Assembly (NCBI GenBank): GCA_013397075.1
Contig: VWZS01000654.1
Coordinates: forward strand, 1,947,231-2,011,230
DNA from: Rhabdornis inornatus
Lineage: Eukaryota > Chordata > Aves > Passeriformes > Rhabdornithidae
DNA: 64,000 nt
Reading direction: 5' to 3'
Position numbers and translations under genes: made by a program. Below the pieces are notes generated by a model. That model had not been told where the DNA came from. It saw only the letters and a program-made list of their open reading frames with translations, and did not search any database. Shown here piece by piece: positions 28,201 to 36,450 of this stretch. Numbering within the stretch: the first letter of the stretch is position 1; each line of letters starts with the position of its first letter.

Positions 28201-31200
28201 CTGAAAGCATGACTGTTCAGAAGGAAAATAAAACCAAATTAAGATTTTTCAAAAGCCAAAATAAGAGAGATTCTAATCAACCAGCTCAACTCCCTGAAAG
28301 AGTAGCATTAAATGCATTTTGCATGAAATGCATAACTTCCACATTCCAGAGTCTATGTTTATAGCAACTTCAAGTGATGGAGAACCCACCATATGGTCAG
28401 TGGTTAACATATTATAACTTTTAAATACCTGCTCCCTTCGAAGCCTAAATTGCATTTGCAGTCTAATATCATCCAGTTCCACACTACAACCACTGGTTCC
28501 AGTCAAGTCCTCTCTCAGATCAAAGGAGCCACATACCATCAAAAACTTCTTTTCTATGCAGACACTTGCATAAGTTTTAATTAATTGACTAAGTTGCCTC
28601 CTACTCTTCTTCTGGACAAACCAAGCACACTGACACTCTTTATGCCACAAATCTTACGCAAAACTCTCTTTTGAAAGCAAATATTTCTCTGTCTCTGTTG
28701 AAGTCTGAACACAAGAACTCACACAATAGGCAAGTAATATTCCAGCTAGGGCCAGAGATGCTCCCAGTCAATATTTCTTACATAACTGGGAATCAGTTTT
28801 GCCCTTTTAACTATGACATCATACTGATGACCCATGTTCATCCTATCTGTGATGATATAAAATCCATTTTTTAATTATCTCCATGTTACAGGTGGTAAAT
28901 ATGATCTACAATCTTCATCCCTAATTGTAACACTCAATGAAGGCAGAAATTAAACCCTTTGCTACACACCAAGCAGGGGATTGTACGACCAATTTCACCA
29001 TAATTGACATGAACTTTTCCATCTCCTGAAGATTGTTTGAACTACCATGCTTTCTTAAAAACTCATTAAAAAGTTGAACTAAATTTTCCTGAAATAAAGC
29101 AATTTCATATTTATTGTGAGGTTTTTGACTGGTCAGTTAACTTGCTTAACCAATTTTGTTTAGATTCTTTTGTGAAGTGCAAGCAACTAAAGTGGTGGAT
29201 GTCACATAAGTTGAAAGGCACAGTTTAAGTTCTTCACCACGACATCCACTTCCCCCTCTACCCAAACCTTTCTGTGATTCTGTGATTTCTATGACACCAC
29301 AAAAACCATCATCCCACACCTGTGGTCATTACACCTCCACGATCACTGTCTAAAACAGACCCCTGAAGTGATCCAGATAAAAAAGCCTCCAAAAAGTACA
29401 CTTTTTCCTTTCAAATGTGCCCTTTATAAGAAGCCACAAGTTTTGGCAGCAATTAAGACATTGCCAATGATATTGCTGGGGCAGAAACAGTGGGGTAGGA
29501 TCGCGGGGAATGGACAGAAGCTTCTCATTTTGCTTCTTCACAGAATAATGTATGCTGGATAAATACACCCCAAAAGCAGGGTTAAGGAATGAGTTATCAA
29601 GAAATCTGGGCTTTCAGTGAATTAGCAGATCTGTAGTCTGTGCACATAGCAAGACCTGGCAAGTCACACCACATTCACCAAGGAGAAGATACCTTCTATT
29701 GCCTGGGGGAAGAGCTGCTACCAGTGTTTACCATGGAGTGGGAGGTGGTGTCAGTAGGAGTGCAGTGTAAATGCACACGCTTCTTTACCTCATGGCAATG
29801 TATTCATATGGCTATGCCCTAATTCGAATTACGAATTGATTTTTTAAATGGTTTATAAGAAATTTTCTCTAGAAAAAGATCAAATCGATTTTTTCAGAAA
29901 GTCCCTGTTTTCAGGAGATATTTTTCATGAGGTTTTATTCCAATTTCACCAGCCACCAAATATTTTGGTGCAGTGGTGCTATGCTTTCACCATGATGACA
30001 GTGTCATTATGTCCAGACAATACTGCATGCTTTGTTATAAAACCCCTGGGATACACTGTCTCTTCTGAAGAAGGAGAATTGTACCCCAAAAAATGCACTT
30101 CTTAGTCAGGCTTTGTTAAAGGTTTCACATGAACCTAGCTCCTTTAAATGCATAGATTGTGATCCCAAAATCCAGTTAGTTATCGAAGTTCAAGAAATTA
30201 CCATGAGAAAACCCTCTAGGCTTAGGCCTCCTACTTAAAGCCATCTAGAAGTCAGGAAAAGTCTTTTAGTGGCAGCTTTCTGAAAGGAGGGCTGTGGGTG
30301 CCATGGGTATCAGCTGCAGCCAGCCACAGTGTAGGTGATGCTCTGTGTGTACGGGCGTGTTTTTTCAGCACACCCTTTCGGTTGCCCTCAGTACCTGAAA
30401 ACAGAGCACTCTGGTTGTTGTGAATCCCATTCTAGGTGCCCAGGCTGCCCCATTTCATCCACGAGGATTTTGGGGGCCCACCTCAGCCTTACCAAGTAGC
30501 TGGTAGCTCCATGCCTCTTTACAAGTGATGCTGTGTTTCACATTACAGTGCTTAAAGCCCTTTTGCAGAAGGAATATCCACACTGGATCTAATGCCAGAA
30601 TGTTTCCTTATGTGTCATTCCTCTCTTGTCACAAGAACACAAAGCTTCTCCCTGCCTCTTCATACTCCCCTGCTCATTTCAAACTGCTTCATCCTCCTGG
30701 CAGCTTTGTGATGCTGCTGTCTGAACCTCTTCCATCTTTCTGATCTTCTGAAGATGTAAGAGCTGCTCCTCTAAATTTTAACTATTTCCTTCCAACTCAG
30801 TTGTCAGCCTGCACTTCATGTCATAAAGTCATGATGCTCAGACAGCCTTTCTTCCTACAGTAAAGGGGAATACTCCATCCTCTGGGGCAGTATCCATGCA
30901 AACTTCCTAAATTCCTTCCTTCATCTCCTGCAGACTTGAGGTTACATGTAGAGATAAGCAAGTTTGCAAATCGGCATAAAACATCTTGTTTCGACTAAGA
31001 AAGCCATGCAAATCCTGCCTTCATTTCTGTGTCTGATTTCATTTTGGTGCTTGACCCCTCTCAGCACTTACAAAACTCTAAGAAAAGTTGGAAATGCCCC
31101 TGAGTGGAACGGGGAATTATTAACAGGGAATTAACTCTAGTTCTTTAAAATAAGTGTAAGCATAATTATAGAGATCCATTTTCCTGCAATGACAAGCAAC

Positions 31201-34200
31201 AGAACTCTTCCACAGAGAGAAAGAGTAAAACAAGAGTGTCATGTAGATTTTATTCCAAATCAAGACTAGACATGCAGACAATCTGCCATTTCCAGGAAGA
31301 TACACGTGTGAAGTGTAATTTCTACACCCATTTCTTTTATCACATAGAAGAAGTGTTTTGCCGTAGTTTTTACTGTGTTTATGTTACCTTTGATCTCAAG
31401 GCTACAGCCTAACAGAGATTATGTTTTCCAAGAGGTGCTTACATGAGCACGATGTTACAGAGAGCAGTAAGGAATGAGAAGACACCTCGTGCATGGCCAA
31501 GCAAACAGCTCTTCAGTGGCCTGGAGACAGATCACCACAGATACTCTTTCAAAGCCTCCTGAGTTTGTTTGCTGCTGTAATCACCACTGAGTGCCAAAGA
31601 ACAGCACTCAGAATAACTACTAGATGTGGAGTCCCAAATTTTCTCCTGTGGTTAACATGCCCAATAGCTACTGTACACTCCTGGGTGCAAATGTATGCAA
31701 ATGCAAAATTTCTTTTTATTGTCATTATTCCAGGAAAGTCCCACACACTTTACACTCCTAACCATTTAAACAACCATCTTTATGGGTTTATTCCCTAAAA
31801 TCTGTAGATAGTGAAACCTTCCTTACTCTCCATCCTCTTTACATACTCTGAGTTTGGGTTTATAACCATTTTATTTCCTCAAAGTCCCTGATTTTTCCTG
31901 TGGCTGAAATAAGCCAGGACAAGGCTCCAGACCACCACAATTGTTTTAACCCCTGGGTCACATAACCTGTTCAAGGTAACCTCCAAGAAACCATGACTGC
32001 TGTGCCCAGGCCAGAGCAATGTCTGCGCGTGAGGGATGGCCAGGGAAGGGGGACCAGTGGTGCCAGCTCACCTTTCCAGATGGCACCCTGACCACAAAGC
32101 GTCAAACAACAAAGCTGAGTGTCCTCAAAAGACAAAGACACAAAGCCCACAGAGGATGTTTTTAGGCTTTTTCTGACCCACATGAGCCACAGAGGTCAAT
32201 AAAATCCATAAAATCTTAGATGAGGCTCTGAGGTGTCACTGGTGTGGTATGATGGCTTCCCTCCTACAATAAACTTGCCCCTGAAGTCAGTAACAAAGCT
32301 CCTCTCAGGCTTCATTAGAGCCAGGATTTTGCCTCAAATACCCTTTTGATGTTGACCCTTCCCACAATGATCATCTCTGCTGTTGCAATTGGGTTATTTG
32401 GCCTCATAGTGACTCAGCCATTAGTGTAGCATCTGTGACGACAGTTTCATCGTCATTTCTCTGGGTGGGATCTCCTCATAGGCAAATTGCACAAACTGTG
32501 TTTGATGCTGTGGTAACAAAAAACACCCGTTAGTGTTGCTGGGTGCAAGACTTGGCCCAAATAAATGTAGGATTGGTGACCTAAAGAGAAGGGATGAGCT
32601 GCTACATCAGGCAAAACTTACATCTACCACCAGCAGAGCAAGATTTAAGCGTCCATCATATAAACTAGTATCAAGTTAATTTCAAGGGATTGTCAACTAA
32701 ACTTTAATCCAGAGGGCTGAGCTACAGTGGAGAAAGAATGAGTGGTGGATGTCAAACCACAATACCTAGGTATATTTTCCTCTTGAAAGGCCATTTGACC
32801 ATTAAAGAAAGCAGCAAACATCCAAGCTCACCCTCCTGCAGCAGCAATACCCATGCCCTAACTCACAAAATCTCACTGAGATCTGCAGCACATCCAACAG
32901 CACTGACAGCACCTGTATGTCTAGTCCAGCATGGTTTAATGATGCCAGCTCTTCCACCTTCTTAATGTCAGGTGGGAAGGGACACTGACCACCTTCAAAG
33001 CTCACCTATGCTCAGTGGCCACAATCTGGACCTGTGATTTCCAATGCCCTGTGTGCTCCAGAAAATGTGAGTTTAATTTCTGAAGGGAGAACAGAGAGTG
33101 AAATACCTTGGTTTTACTCACAGCACTCCAAATTATGAGAATTAGTAGAACAGCTTGAGGCCTCAAGCTTAGACAAGACAGAGGGCAGAAACGAACAGCC
33201 TCATTAGTCTTTTTACTTTAAAAGTACTGATATCCAGCAAGATACTTATCCTGTGCAAGCAGCAGGCTGGCTCTGGAGCACTGCAGTAAGACAAGGCATA
33301 ATAAAAATTATCATCCAAGCAGAATAGTTCTGCTAAGACAGGGCTCATTTGGGCTAATCAGCTCTGATGAGAGGTAGTCTTTTCAGCTCACACCCAGGCA
33401 GGTTCTGATGCAGCACCAGGATTCCTGGCTCCAGAGGCAGCTCACTCAGCACCAGCACAGCGGGAGCTGAGCAGCATAGTCGTGTCTGGTGCCAGGATGG
33501 GCTCACCTGGTTTCTAGCCCCATGCTTCAGCTACCAGAGCCTCCTTTGTCCTCTTTACTACTAAAAACCAAAGGTCGAGGAAGATATTATTGACTTTGAC
33601 AAGCAACATTGAAAATCATCTCTTAAATGTCATTATCTGATCCAGGTAATGTAACACTTTCCATTGCACACTTGCTAATTCAGGATTTTCATTAAGTACT
33701 GAAGAATAAGTGGGTTTGATTATATCTCTCTGGGCTAGCTGGAATCAAAGGGAACATTCCTTTTAGTGTATGCATCAATTCTTTTAAAGATAATCAGCTT
33801 GTCTACAACCTCTTTATCTTCATTTTGCTCTCAATAAAACTGGGATAGTGCCCCATCAGATGGGTGCTGTGTGGGTGCTTCACAAGGTGAGAAGTGCTTG
33901 GCTCAGCGAGCTTAAGTGTTGCTGCTTGCAGAACAGAACTGGCTCAAAAGGTGTTCCTATCCCTACCTGGATACTGATCCTTAAACTTTGCTTATGGAAC
34001 TACTTTTTTTATAATATCCGTAGGAACCAATTAATTAGCTGAAAAGTAGCCCATTATTATACTGTCTTAATTTAAAATTAGAAATTATCCTAAAGAGCTG
34101 AATAGTCAAAATAGCTGTTTCTGGTTCACTATTTAACCCCATGCTTATGCAGACACACTATTATTCCAGAATACAACACTTTATCCTGGGTCAACTCAAT

Positions 34201-36340
34201 ACACTTTAAAAATGGAGACAAATAACAAAAATCACTTAATTATTCTGCACATAGGGAGTTCACGGCAACTTTGAATGTGTAGTCTAGATTGAAATCATCT
34301 GTGGGTAAACCTTTTGTAATTAGCATTCTGTAATTATTACATTGCCGTGATGACTGAAGACATAAGGTATCTTCTGTCCCTGTGTTGCCATTTAGTAAAA
34401 AAAAATTGCATTTATGTCACAGACTTAAAAGTAAATGTGCCATTTGATGTTCAGGGAGCACAAAGTGCAGACAGCCTCAAAAGTACAATTTACAGAACAG
34501 ATTCCAACCTCTCTATGGTATCTCTCTATTGAAGCCCTCTCAATTGAAGTGGATTTATAAGTAGCTACTCTTCAGTTAAAGCTGAACTACTCTATAGTGA
34601 GAGATCTAGTTTAGTGAGTGGAGAAAGTTATCCTCTGCTATAAAGACTAGGAAAGTGAGAAATTCAGGTATTTAATATAAATGAAGAACAATTTTGCCAG
34701 TAAAGCTTGTTTTCATGGGCTGGGAACAAACTCTTACCCTTAATTCTACCTATAAATGTAACACCTATTGACTTGGATGCCATCTGGGACCTCTAGCTAT
34801 TAAAAGCTTAAGCACAAATTTGCATTGAAAAATAAAATTCTTTCTCATCTCCTTCTTGTGACCAAATAGTTTCTTTTATTAAATTCATCTGGGAGTGATT
34901 CTGAAATTACTTACCACTAGAGACATGTCCAGATTTGCTTGGGATTTCCTGAAAAGTCAGAAAGTACATTTCCATTTCTAGCTTCTGGGATGCAGTATCT
35001 AGCTCCCAGTGAGCCTCCAAACCTGGTACAGAGACCAGGACCTCCTCACTTACTCACAGCTCCCACTCCAATCCCAAGCCTAGACACGGAGGAAGGAGCC
35101 CCAAAATACCTCTAGTGTCTCAAAAATGATGTTAAAAATATTCCCACACATTTGAATCCCATGATGTAAGAAGCAATGGTTTTAAACAAAAAAGAGAGTC
35201 AATTCAGATGTATGAAAAAAGTTTTTAACCATGAAGTTGGTAAAACACCAGCACACATTGCCCAGAGAGGTGGTGGATGTCCCATCTGTGGAAGCATTCA
35301 AATTCAGCTTGGACGTGCCCCTGAACAACCTGACCTAGTTGAAGGTGACCCTGAACATGGCAGGGGAGGTGAATGAGGACCTTCAAATTTCATTTCCAAC
35401 CCAAATCATTCTTTAGACAGGCACCAGGGATCAGAGCCATCTCCATCCAACATCCAGGCCAGCTCTCCTGCTGTGGGAGGAACACACAGCCGGCCCCAGC
35501 CATGTGGACATGAGAACAGATGCCTGTTTTCACTGGCCAGGATTCATCACAGTGCTCACCTACGCTCCCCAGCTTCAGAGATCACCAGGAATCCTGTCTG
35601 ACCATGCACTGTTGTGTATCTAAGCTCTTATCTAAACACATCTCCAAAATGGAAGTTCCCATAGTTGTATAGATTGCATGGATATAGAGACTTGTGCCTC
35701 ATTCGTAGGTACTATACACATCTGAATTTCATATCTTACCAAGTTCCCTGAATTTTATCAGGGAAATACTTAAAATGACGTAATATGCCAGTAAACAGGG
35801 TTTTGTGTTTTACTGCAGATTATGCTTGGTTATAGCAATTTGCTTTTTGGTACCAAGTCCCAGGGATACCTGCATCTCTATGAAACACATGTGATTTTGA
35901 GCCCATTCCTGATGCTTTTTTGACAAATATCAGTTCATTAACATCCTCTTCAAATACATGACAGCTATCACCTTGCTTAATCAACCACAATGGAAATCAA
36001 TCAAAGCCTACTCTTGCCTTGAAGCTGAATTCCCACCTCTGACAACTTCATCAGAATAAAAACACGGAAATGGTCATCTTAAGACATTTGCAGCAAAATA
36101 ACCAGATTAACCAATTTTGGTTTGGAGTTGCTGGTACATCTCCAGCTTATCAAAGCCCCCAGTCACTTACTTGTCCTCTAAGAGGCTTTGGCCTGTGATC
36201 AGATTTTTCCCAGACGGTGCATAGTCCCAGTTCTCTTCCACAATGCCCAGGTAGTAAGTTCTGGTCCTTGCTTCCACCAGTGCCCAGAGCCAGAGGAAGC
36301 CCAGGGCGCGGAGGTGGCCACCACGCTGGGCAGGAGGCAT
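4043..36340 (-). CDS. CPHL1: Membrane-anchored multicopper ferroxidase, ceruloplasmin/hephaestin family (20 exons, 1,165 aa)
   Basis: Spliced gene. Exons in order: 36340-36171, 27890-27646, 26864-26652, 24875-24696, 23699-23445, 22418-22250, 21574-21438, 21279-21148, 18699-18488, 18050-17900, 16734-16522, 14366-14153, 12593-12454, 11389-11249, 8178-8072, 7564-7342, 6598-6459, 5875-5716, 4416-4324, 4245-4043. All phases join without a stop. Six cupredoxin domains start near residues 25, 216, 382, 571, 734 and 894. Trinuclear-cluster ligands: H127/H129, H187/H189, H1005/H1007, H1047/H1049. Type 1 sites: H304-C347-H352-M357, H656-C699-H704-M709, H1002-C1048-H1053-M1058. Signal peptide about 1-24, membrane helix about 1117-1142, cytosolic tail about 23 residues. 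The family oxidises Fe(II) to Fe(III) at the cell surface for loading onto transferrin. Length matches hephaestins (about 1,160) rather than ceruloplasmin (about 1,065). The symbol is inferred from the TM tail plus the TM4SF neighbour; HEPH or HEPHL1 is less likely. One intron has a GC donor. Confidence 0.9.
4324..4416 (-). CDS. CPHL1: Ferroxidase exon 19: glycosylatable juxtamembrane stalk
   Basis: 31 codons in phase 1 to 1, after the tract TTTTTTTTCTCTCTGAG, with donor GTAAGG. It encodes a Gly/Thr-rich linker with AYNTTPATNGTT, holding two N-glycosylation sequons. There is no strong family conservation here, so the acceptor is chosen on phase and pyrimidine tract. An AG a few bases away is possible. 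Confidence 0.75.
4640..4887 (+). mobile_element. CR1 LINE 3' end (in intron 18)
   Basis: It contains GAGGTGAGGCACTGGCAAGG, CTGTGTTCAAGGCCAGGCTG and GATGATCTTTAAGGTGCCTT, closing with CCATTCCATGATTC. This is a standard CR1 3' end, antisense to the host gene. Confidence 0.88.
5127..5149 (+). repeat. GTGAT pentamer microsatellite
   Basis: About 4.6 perfect copies of GTGAT in intron 18 of the ferroxidase gene. Confidence 0.85.
5716..5875 (-). CDS. CPHL1: Ferroxidase exon 18: domain 6 catalytic HCH motif
   Basis: Phase 0 to 1, acceptor TTTGCCACAG. It encodes VYDLFPGTFQTVE and WLLHCHVADHIHAGMETTY. H1047/H1049 bind the trinuclear cluster and C1048, H1053 and M1058 complete the type 1 site. The proposed donor is GTGCAG (5,715). 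The frame stays open for 79 further residues if it is not used. Confidence 0.9.
6459..6598 (-). CDS. CPHL1: Ferroxidase exon 17: domain 6 copper histidines
   Basis: Phase 1 to 0. It encodes NWYLIGMGNEVDIHTVHFHA. H1002 is a type 1 ligand and H1005/H1007 are trinuclear-cluster ligands, matching ceruloplasmin His975, His978 and His980. The donor GTTGGT is weak, but the junction gives the expected continuation into exon 18. Confidence 0.92.
7342..7564 (-). CDS. CPHL1: Ferroxidase exon 16: domain 5/6 linker
   Basis: Phase 0 to 1. It encodes DTYSGLIGPLVVCRKGTL, then FTLLFMVFDENESWYLKDNI and ends EGNSMHG. ENES and FNST are potential N-glycosylation sites. The donor is GTATGT. Confidence 0.94.
7722..7785 (+). 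mobile_element. CR1 LINE 3' tail (in intron 15)
   Basis: GACCTCCAGTGACCCCTTTC, then ATTCTGTGATTCTGTGATTT. This is a short CR1 3' terminus with repeated 8-mers. Confidence 0.7.
8072..8178 (-). CDS. CPHL1: Ferroxidase exon 15: domain 5
   Basis: Phase 1 to 0. It encodes GEINTYRWNVPERSGPGKTD and ITWVYYSTANFVK, the counterpart of the ceruloplasmin 'KIPERSG...YYSTVDQVKD' segment. The acceptor follows a CTCTCTCTCTTTCAG tract; the donor is GTAAAC. Confidence 0.92.
11249..11389 (-). CDS. CPHL1: Ferroxidase exon 14: domain 5
   Basis: 47 codons in phase 1 to 1. It encodes GPLLHAEVGDSVLIVFKNKA, RPYSISAHGI and ends TPITLPG. The donor GTAAGG is followed by a long pyrimidine tract on the coding strand (11,218-11,240). 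Confidence 0.93.
11795..12030 (+). mobile_element. CR1 LINE 3' end (in intron 13)
   Basis: AAAAGGTTCTTCACCCAGAG, GTGGAACAGGCTCCCCAGGG and the end ATTCTATGATTCTATGAC. This is a clear CR1 3' end with a small internal divergence near 11,920. Confidence 0.88.
12454..12593 (-). CDS. CPHL1: Ferroxidase exon 13: domain 5, with GC donor
   Basis: Phase 2 to 1. It encodes IGSKYKKVVYREYTSGNFTQ and ends EEEEHLEILG. The acceptor TTTATTTTGCAG is strong. The only donor that gives the needed phase 1, and matches the paralogous exon 7, is GCAAGT at 12,453, a GC-AG intron. The nearest GT (GTAGCT, 4 nt further) would give phase 2 and break the frame. Confidence 0.88.
14153..14366 (-). CDS. CPHL1: Ferroxidase exon 12: domain 4 copper site, start of domain 5
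   Basis: Phase 1 to 2. It encodes FRVVCRTFDHFVGGMKHLY, giving C699, H704 and M709, an intact type 1 site. It then opens the third internal repeat with IYYIAAEEVEWDYAS. YNIS is a potential N-glycosylation site. The donor is GTACCC. Confidence 0.94.
14506..15225 (-). mobile_element. CR1 LINE fragment (in intron 11)
   Basis: It begins GAATGATAGAATATTCTAAG (the CR1 tail in reverse), then GATGGTGACTCCACCACTTC, TCCTTTTCTCCAGGCCAAAC and CCATTGGCCTTCTTGGCCAC. A segment is missing near 14,690-14,715 compared with the usual CR1 order. Confidence 0.88.
16203..16251 (+). repeat. 13-bp tandem repeat (GAATTATAAAAGA)
   Basis: Nearly four copies of GAATTATAAAAGA, one with a single-base deletion, in intron 11 between exon 11 and the CR1 block. 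Confidence 0.9.
16522..16734 (-). CDS. CPHL1: Ferroxidase exon 11: domain 4
   Basis: Phase 1 to 1. It encodes VNGYLYGNLPGLAMC and SWHLIGLGSHYDMHGVHFQG. H656 is the first type 1 copper ligand of domain 4. The acceptor follows CCTTCTCCTCCAG, the donor is GTATGT. Confidence 0.94.
17900..18050 (-). CDS. CPHL1: Ferroxidase exon 10: domain 3/4 linker
   Basis: Phase 0 to 1. It encodes KGIDKEFYLLFSIFDENDSW and ends ESNKMHG. The acceptor is TGTCTACAG, the donor GTATAG. ENDS is a potential N-glycosylation site. It is the internal-repeat counterpart of exons 4 and 16. Confidence 0.93.
18488..18699 (-). CDS. CPHL1: Ferroxidase exon 9: domain 3
   Basis: Phase 1 to 0. It encodes PGETFTYKWRVPENGGP, LTYLYYSATDAVKDTNSG and LVGPLLVCRKNTL. 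It ends at CAG before GTGCCC, a weak donor after position +2, but the phase and the end point match the ceruloplasmin exon that ends with a Gln. Confidence 0.9.
21148..21279 (-). CDS. CPHL1: Ferroxidase exon 8: domain 3
   Basis: 44 codons in phase 1 to 1. It encodes GPVIKAEVGDTLLVTFANKA, then YSIMAHGVSF, ending GAPYLDG. The acceptor follows a CTCTGTTTTTCAAG tract; the donor is GTAAGT. As in other family members, this domain lacks the paired copper histidines. Confidence 0.94.
21438..21574 (-). CDS. CPHL1: Ferroxidase exon 7: domain 3
   Basis: Phase 2 to 1. It encodes TDRIGGQYWKVRYVGYTDATF and ends HLGILG, like the matching exon of ceruloplasmin. The acceptor is TTCCACAG and the donor GTACAG. 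Confidence 0.93.
22250..22418 (-). CDS. CPHL1: Ferroxidase exon 6: end of domain 2, start of domain 3
   Basis: Phase 1 to 2. It starts GMEALYDVQIC and runs into RRYYIAAEEVLWNYGPDGYD, the start of the second internal repeat. It supplies Met357, the axial residue of the domain 2 copper site. The donor is GTAAGG. NLSH and NATG are potential N-glycosylation sites. Confidence 0.93.
23445..23699 (-). CDS. CPHL1: Ferroxidase exon 5: domain 2 type 1 copper site
   Basis: Phase 1 to 1. It encodes INGYIYGNLPGLEMC, WHLFGMGSEIDIHAA and WLITCQVNEHLRG. H304, C347 and H352 are the type 1 ligands of domain 2. The axial position (C plus 10) is completed by Met357 from exon 6, where ceruloplasmin has a non-coordinating Leu. 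The donor is GTACGC. Confidence 0.94.
24696..24875 (-). CDS. CPHL1: Ferroxidase exon 4: domain 1/2 linker
   Basis: Exactly 60 codons in phase 1 to 1, between TTTAG and GTGAGG. It contains FALMFSIVDENFSWYLDENI and ends SNRMHG, the family-typical 'DENxSWYL...SNxMH' module. ENFS is a potential N-glycosylation site. A longer open frame on the opposite strand is only its shadow. Confidence 0.93.
26652..26864 (-). CDS. CPHL1: Ferroxidase exon 3: domain 1 with second copper histidine pair
   Basis: Phase 1 to 1. It encodes ALYPDGTGG, then WIYHSHIDTPRDIASGLIGP, ending in VCKK. H187 and H189 match ceruloplasmin His161/His163 of the trinuclear cluster. The donor is GTACTG. Confidence 0.93.
27646..27890 (-). 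CDS. CPHL1: Ferroxidase exon 2: domain 1 with first copper histidine pair
   Basis: The acceptor follows a pyrimidine tract ending CAACGCAAG, and phase 2 to 1 joins exon 1 as a Lys codon. It encodes RIGRVYKKA, WLGFLGPVLKAE and RPYSVHPHGV. H127 and H129 correspond to ceruloplasmin His101/His103, ligands of the trinuclear copper cluster. The donor is GTAAAA. Confidence 0.92.
28270..28650 (-). mobile_element. Ancient CR1 (CR1-L3-like) relic in intron 1
   Basis: Minus strand: GGATGATATTAGACTGCAAA, TTAACCACTG, GTGGGTTCTCCATCACTTGA. These fit the old amniote CR1 3' region ('ttctccatcacttgaaattt'). It is heavily diverged. The 125-codon frame here is a chance survivor. Confidence 0.6.
29235..29300 (+). 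mobile_element. Possible CR1 tail remnant
   Basis: CCCAAACCTTTCTGTGATTC followed by TGTGATTTCTATGAC resembles the CR1 3' end. Only the tail is recognisable. Confidence 0.4.
35175..35418 (+). mobile_element. CR1 LINE 3' end (in intron 1)
   Basis: TTGCCCAGAGAGGTGGTGGA, GGAAGCATTCAAATTCAGCT and TTCATTTCCAACCCAAATCA. The order is that of a CR1 3' end; the closing repeat is degraded. Confidence 0.85.
36171..36340 (-). CDS. CPHL1: Ferroxidase exon 1: signal peptide and start of domain 1
   Basis: The ATG at 36,340 is the only in-frame ATG before the hydrophobic stretch LGFLWLWALVEA, which reads as a signal peptide ending near residue 24. Position -3 is A, a favourable initiation context. The mature start RTYYLGIVEENWDYAPSG matches the ceruloplasmin N-terminal strand (YYIGI..TWDYA). 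The exon ends in phase 2 at a GTAAGT donor (36,170). Confidence 0.85.
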
Positions 36341-36442
36341 TTGTGGTGCTGGCTGCGAGGCTGGCACACCTGGCACGGGTAGGCAGCAGCAGGAGGCACC
36401 ACAGGGAGCTCACCCCTCCCTCCCTCCCAGCTCTCAACAAGT

Positions 36443-36450
36443 TATAAATA
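36443..36450 (-). promoter_or_regulatory. Candidate TATA box of the ferroxidase gene
   Basis: The coding strand reads TATTTATA about 100 nt upstream of the ATG at 36,340. This would place the transcription start near 36,415-36,420 and leave a 5' UTR of about 75-80 nt. The DNA between it and the ATG is GC-rich. Spacing supports it, but no transcript evidence is available here. Confidence 0.4.

Larger units (their letters stand above)
27891..36170 (-). other. CPHL1: Intron 1 of the ferroxidase gene (8.3 kb)
   Basis: The longest intron, with GT donor at 36,170 and AG acceptor at 27,891. It contains an old CR1 relic (about 28,270-28,650), a possible CR1 tail (about 29,235-29,300), a younger CR1 3' end (about 35,175-35,418) and an octamer-like ATGCAAAT at 31,695. 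I see no exon-like reading frame in it. Confidence 0.8.

Noticed and set aside
28273..28650. 125-codon minus-strand frame in intron 1
   Set aside because: It overlaps a recognisable ancient CR1 relic and shows no exon-like borders or family similarity.
4043..36340. Identity as ceruloplasmin (CP) itself
   Set aside because: The last exons encode a stalk, membrane helix and cytosolic tail, and the length is about 100 residues over CP; CP is secreted or GPI-anchored.
36341..36376. Upstream non-ATG (GTG) start for exon 1
   Set aside because: The ATG at 36,340 has a good context and gives a normal signal peptide; no need for a non-AUG start.
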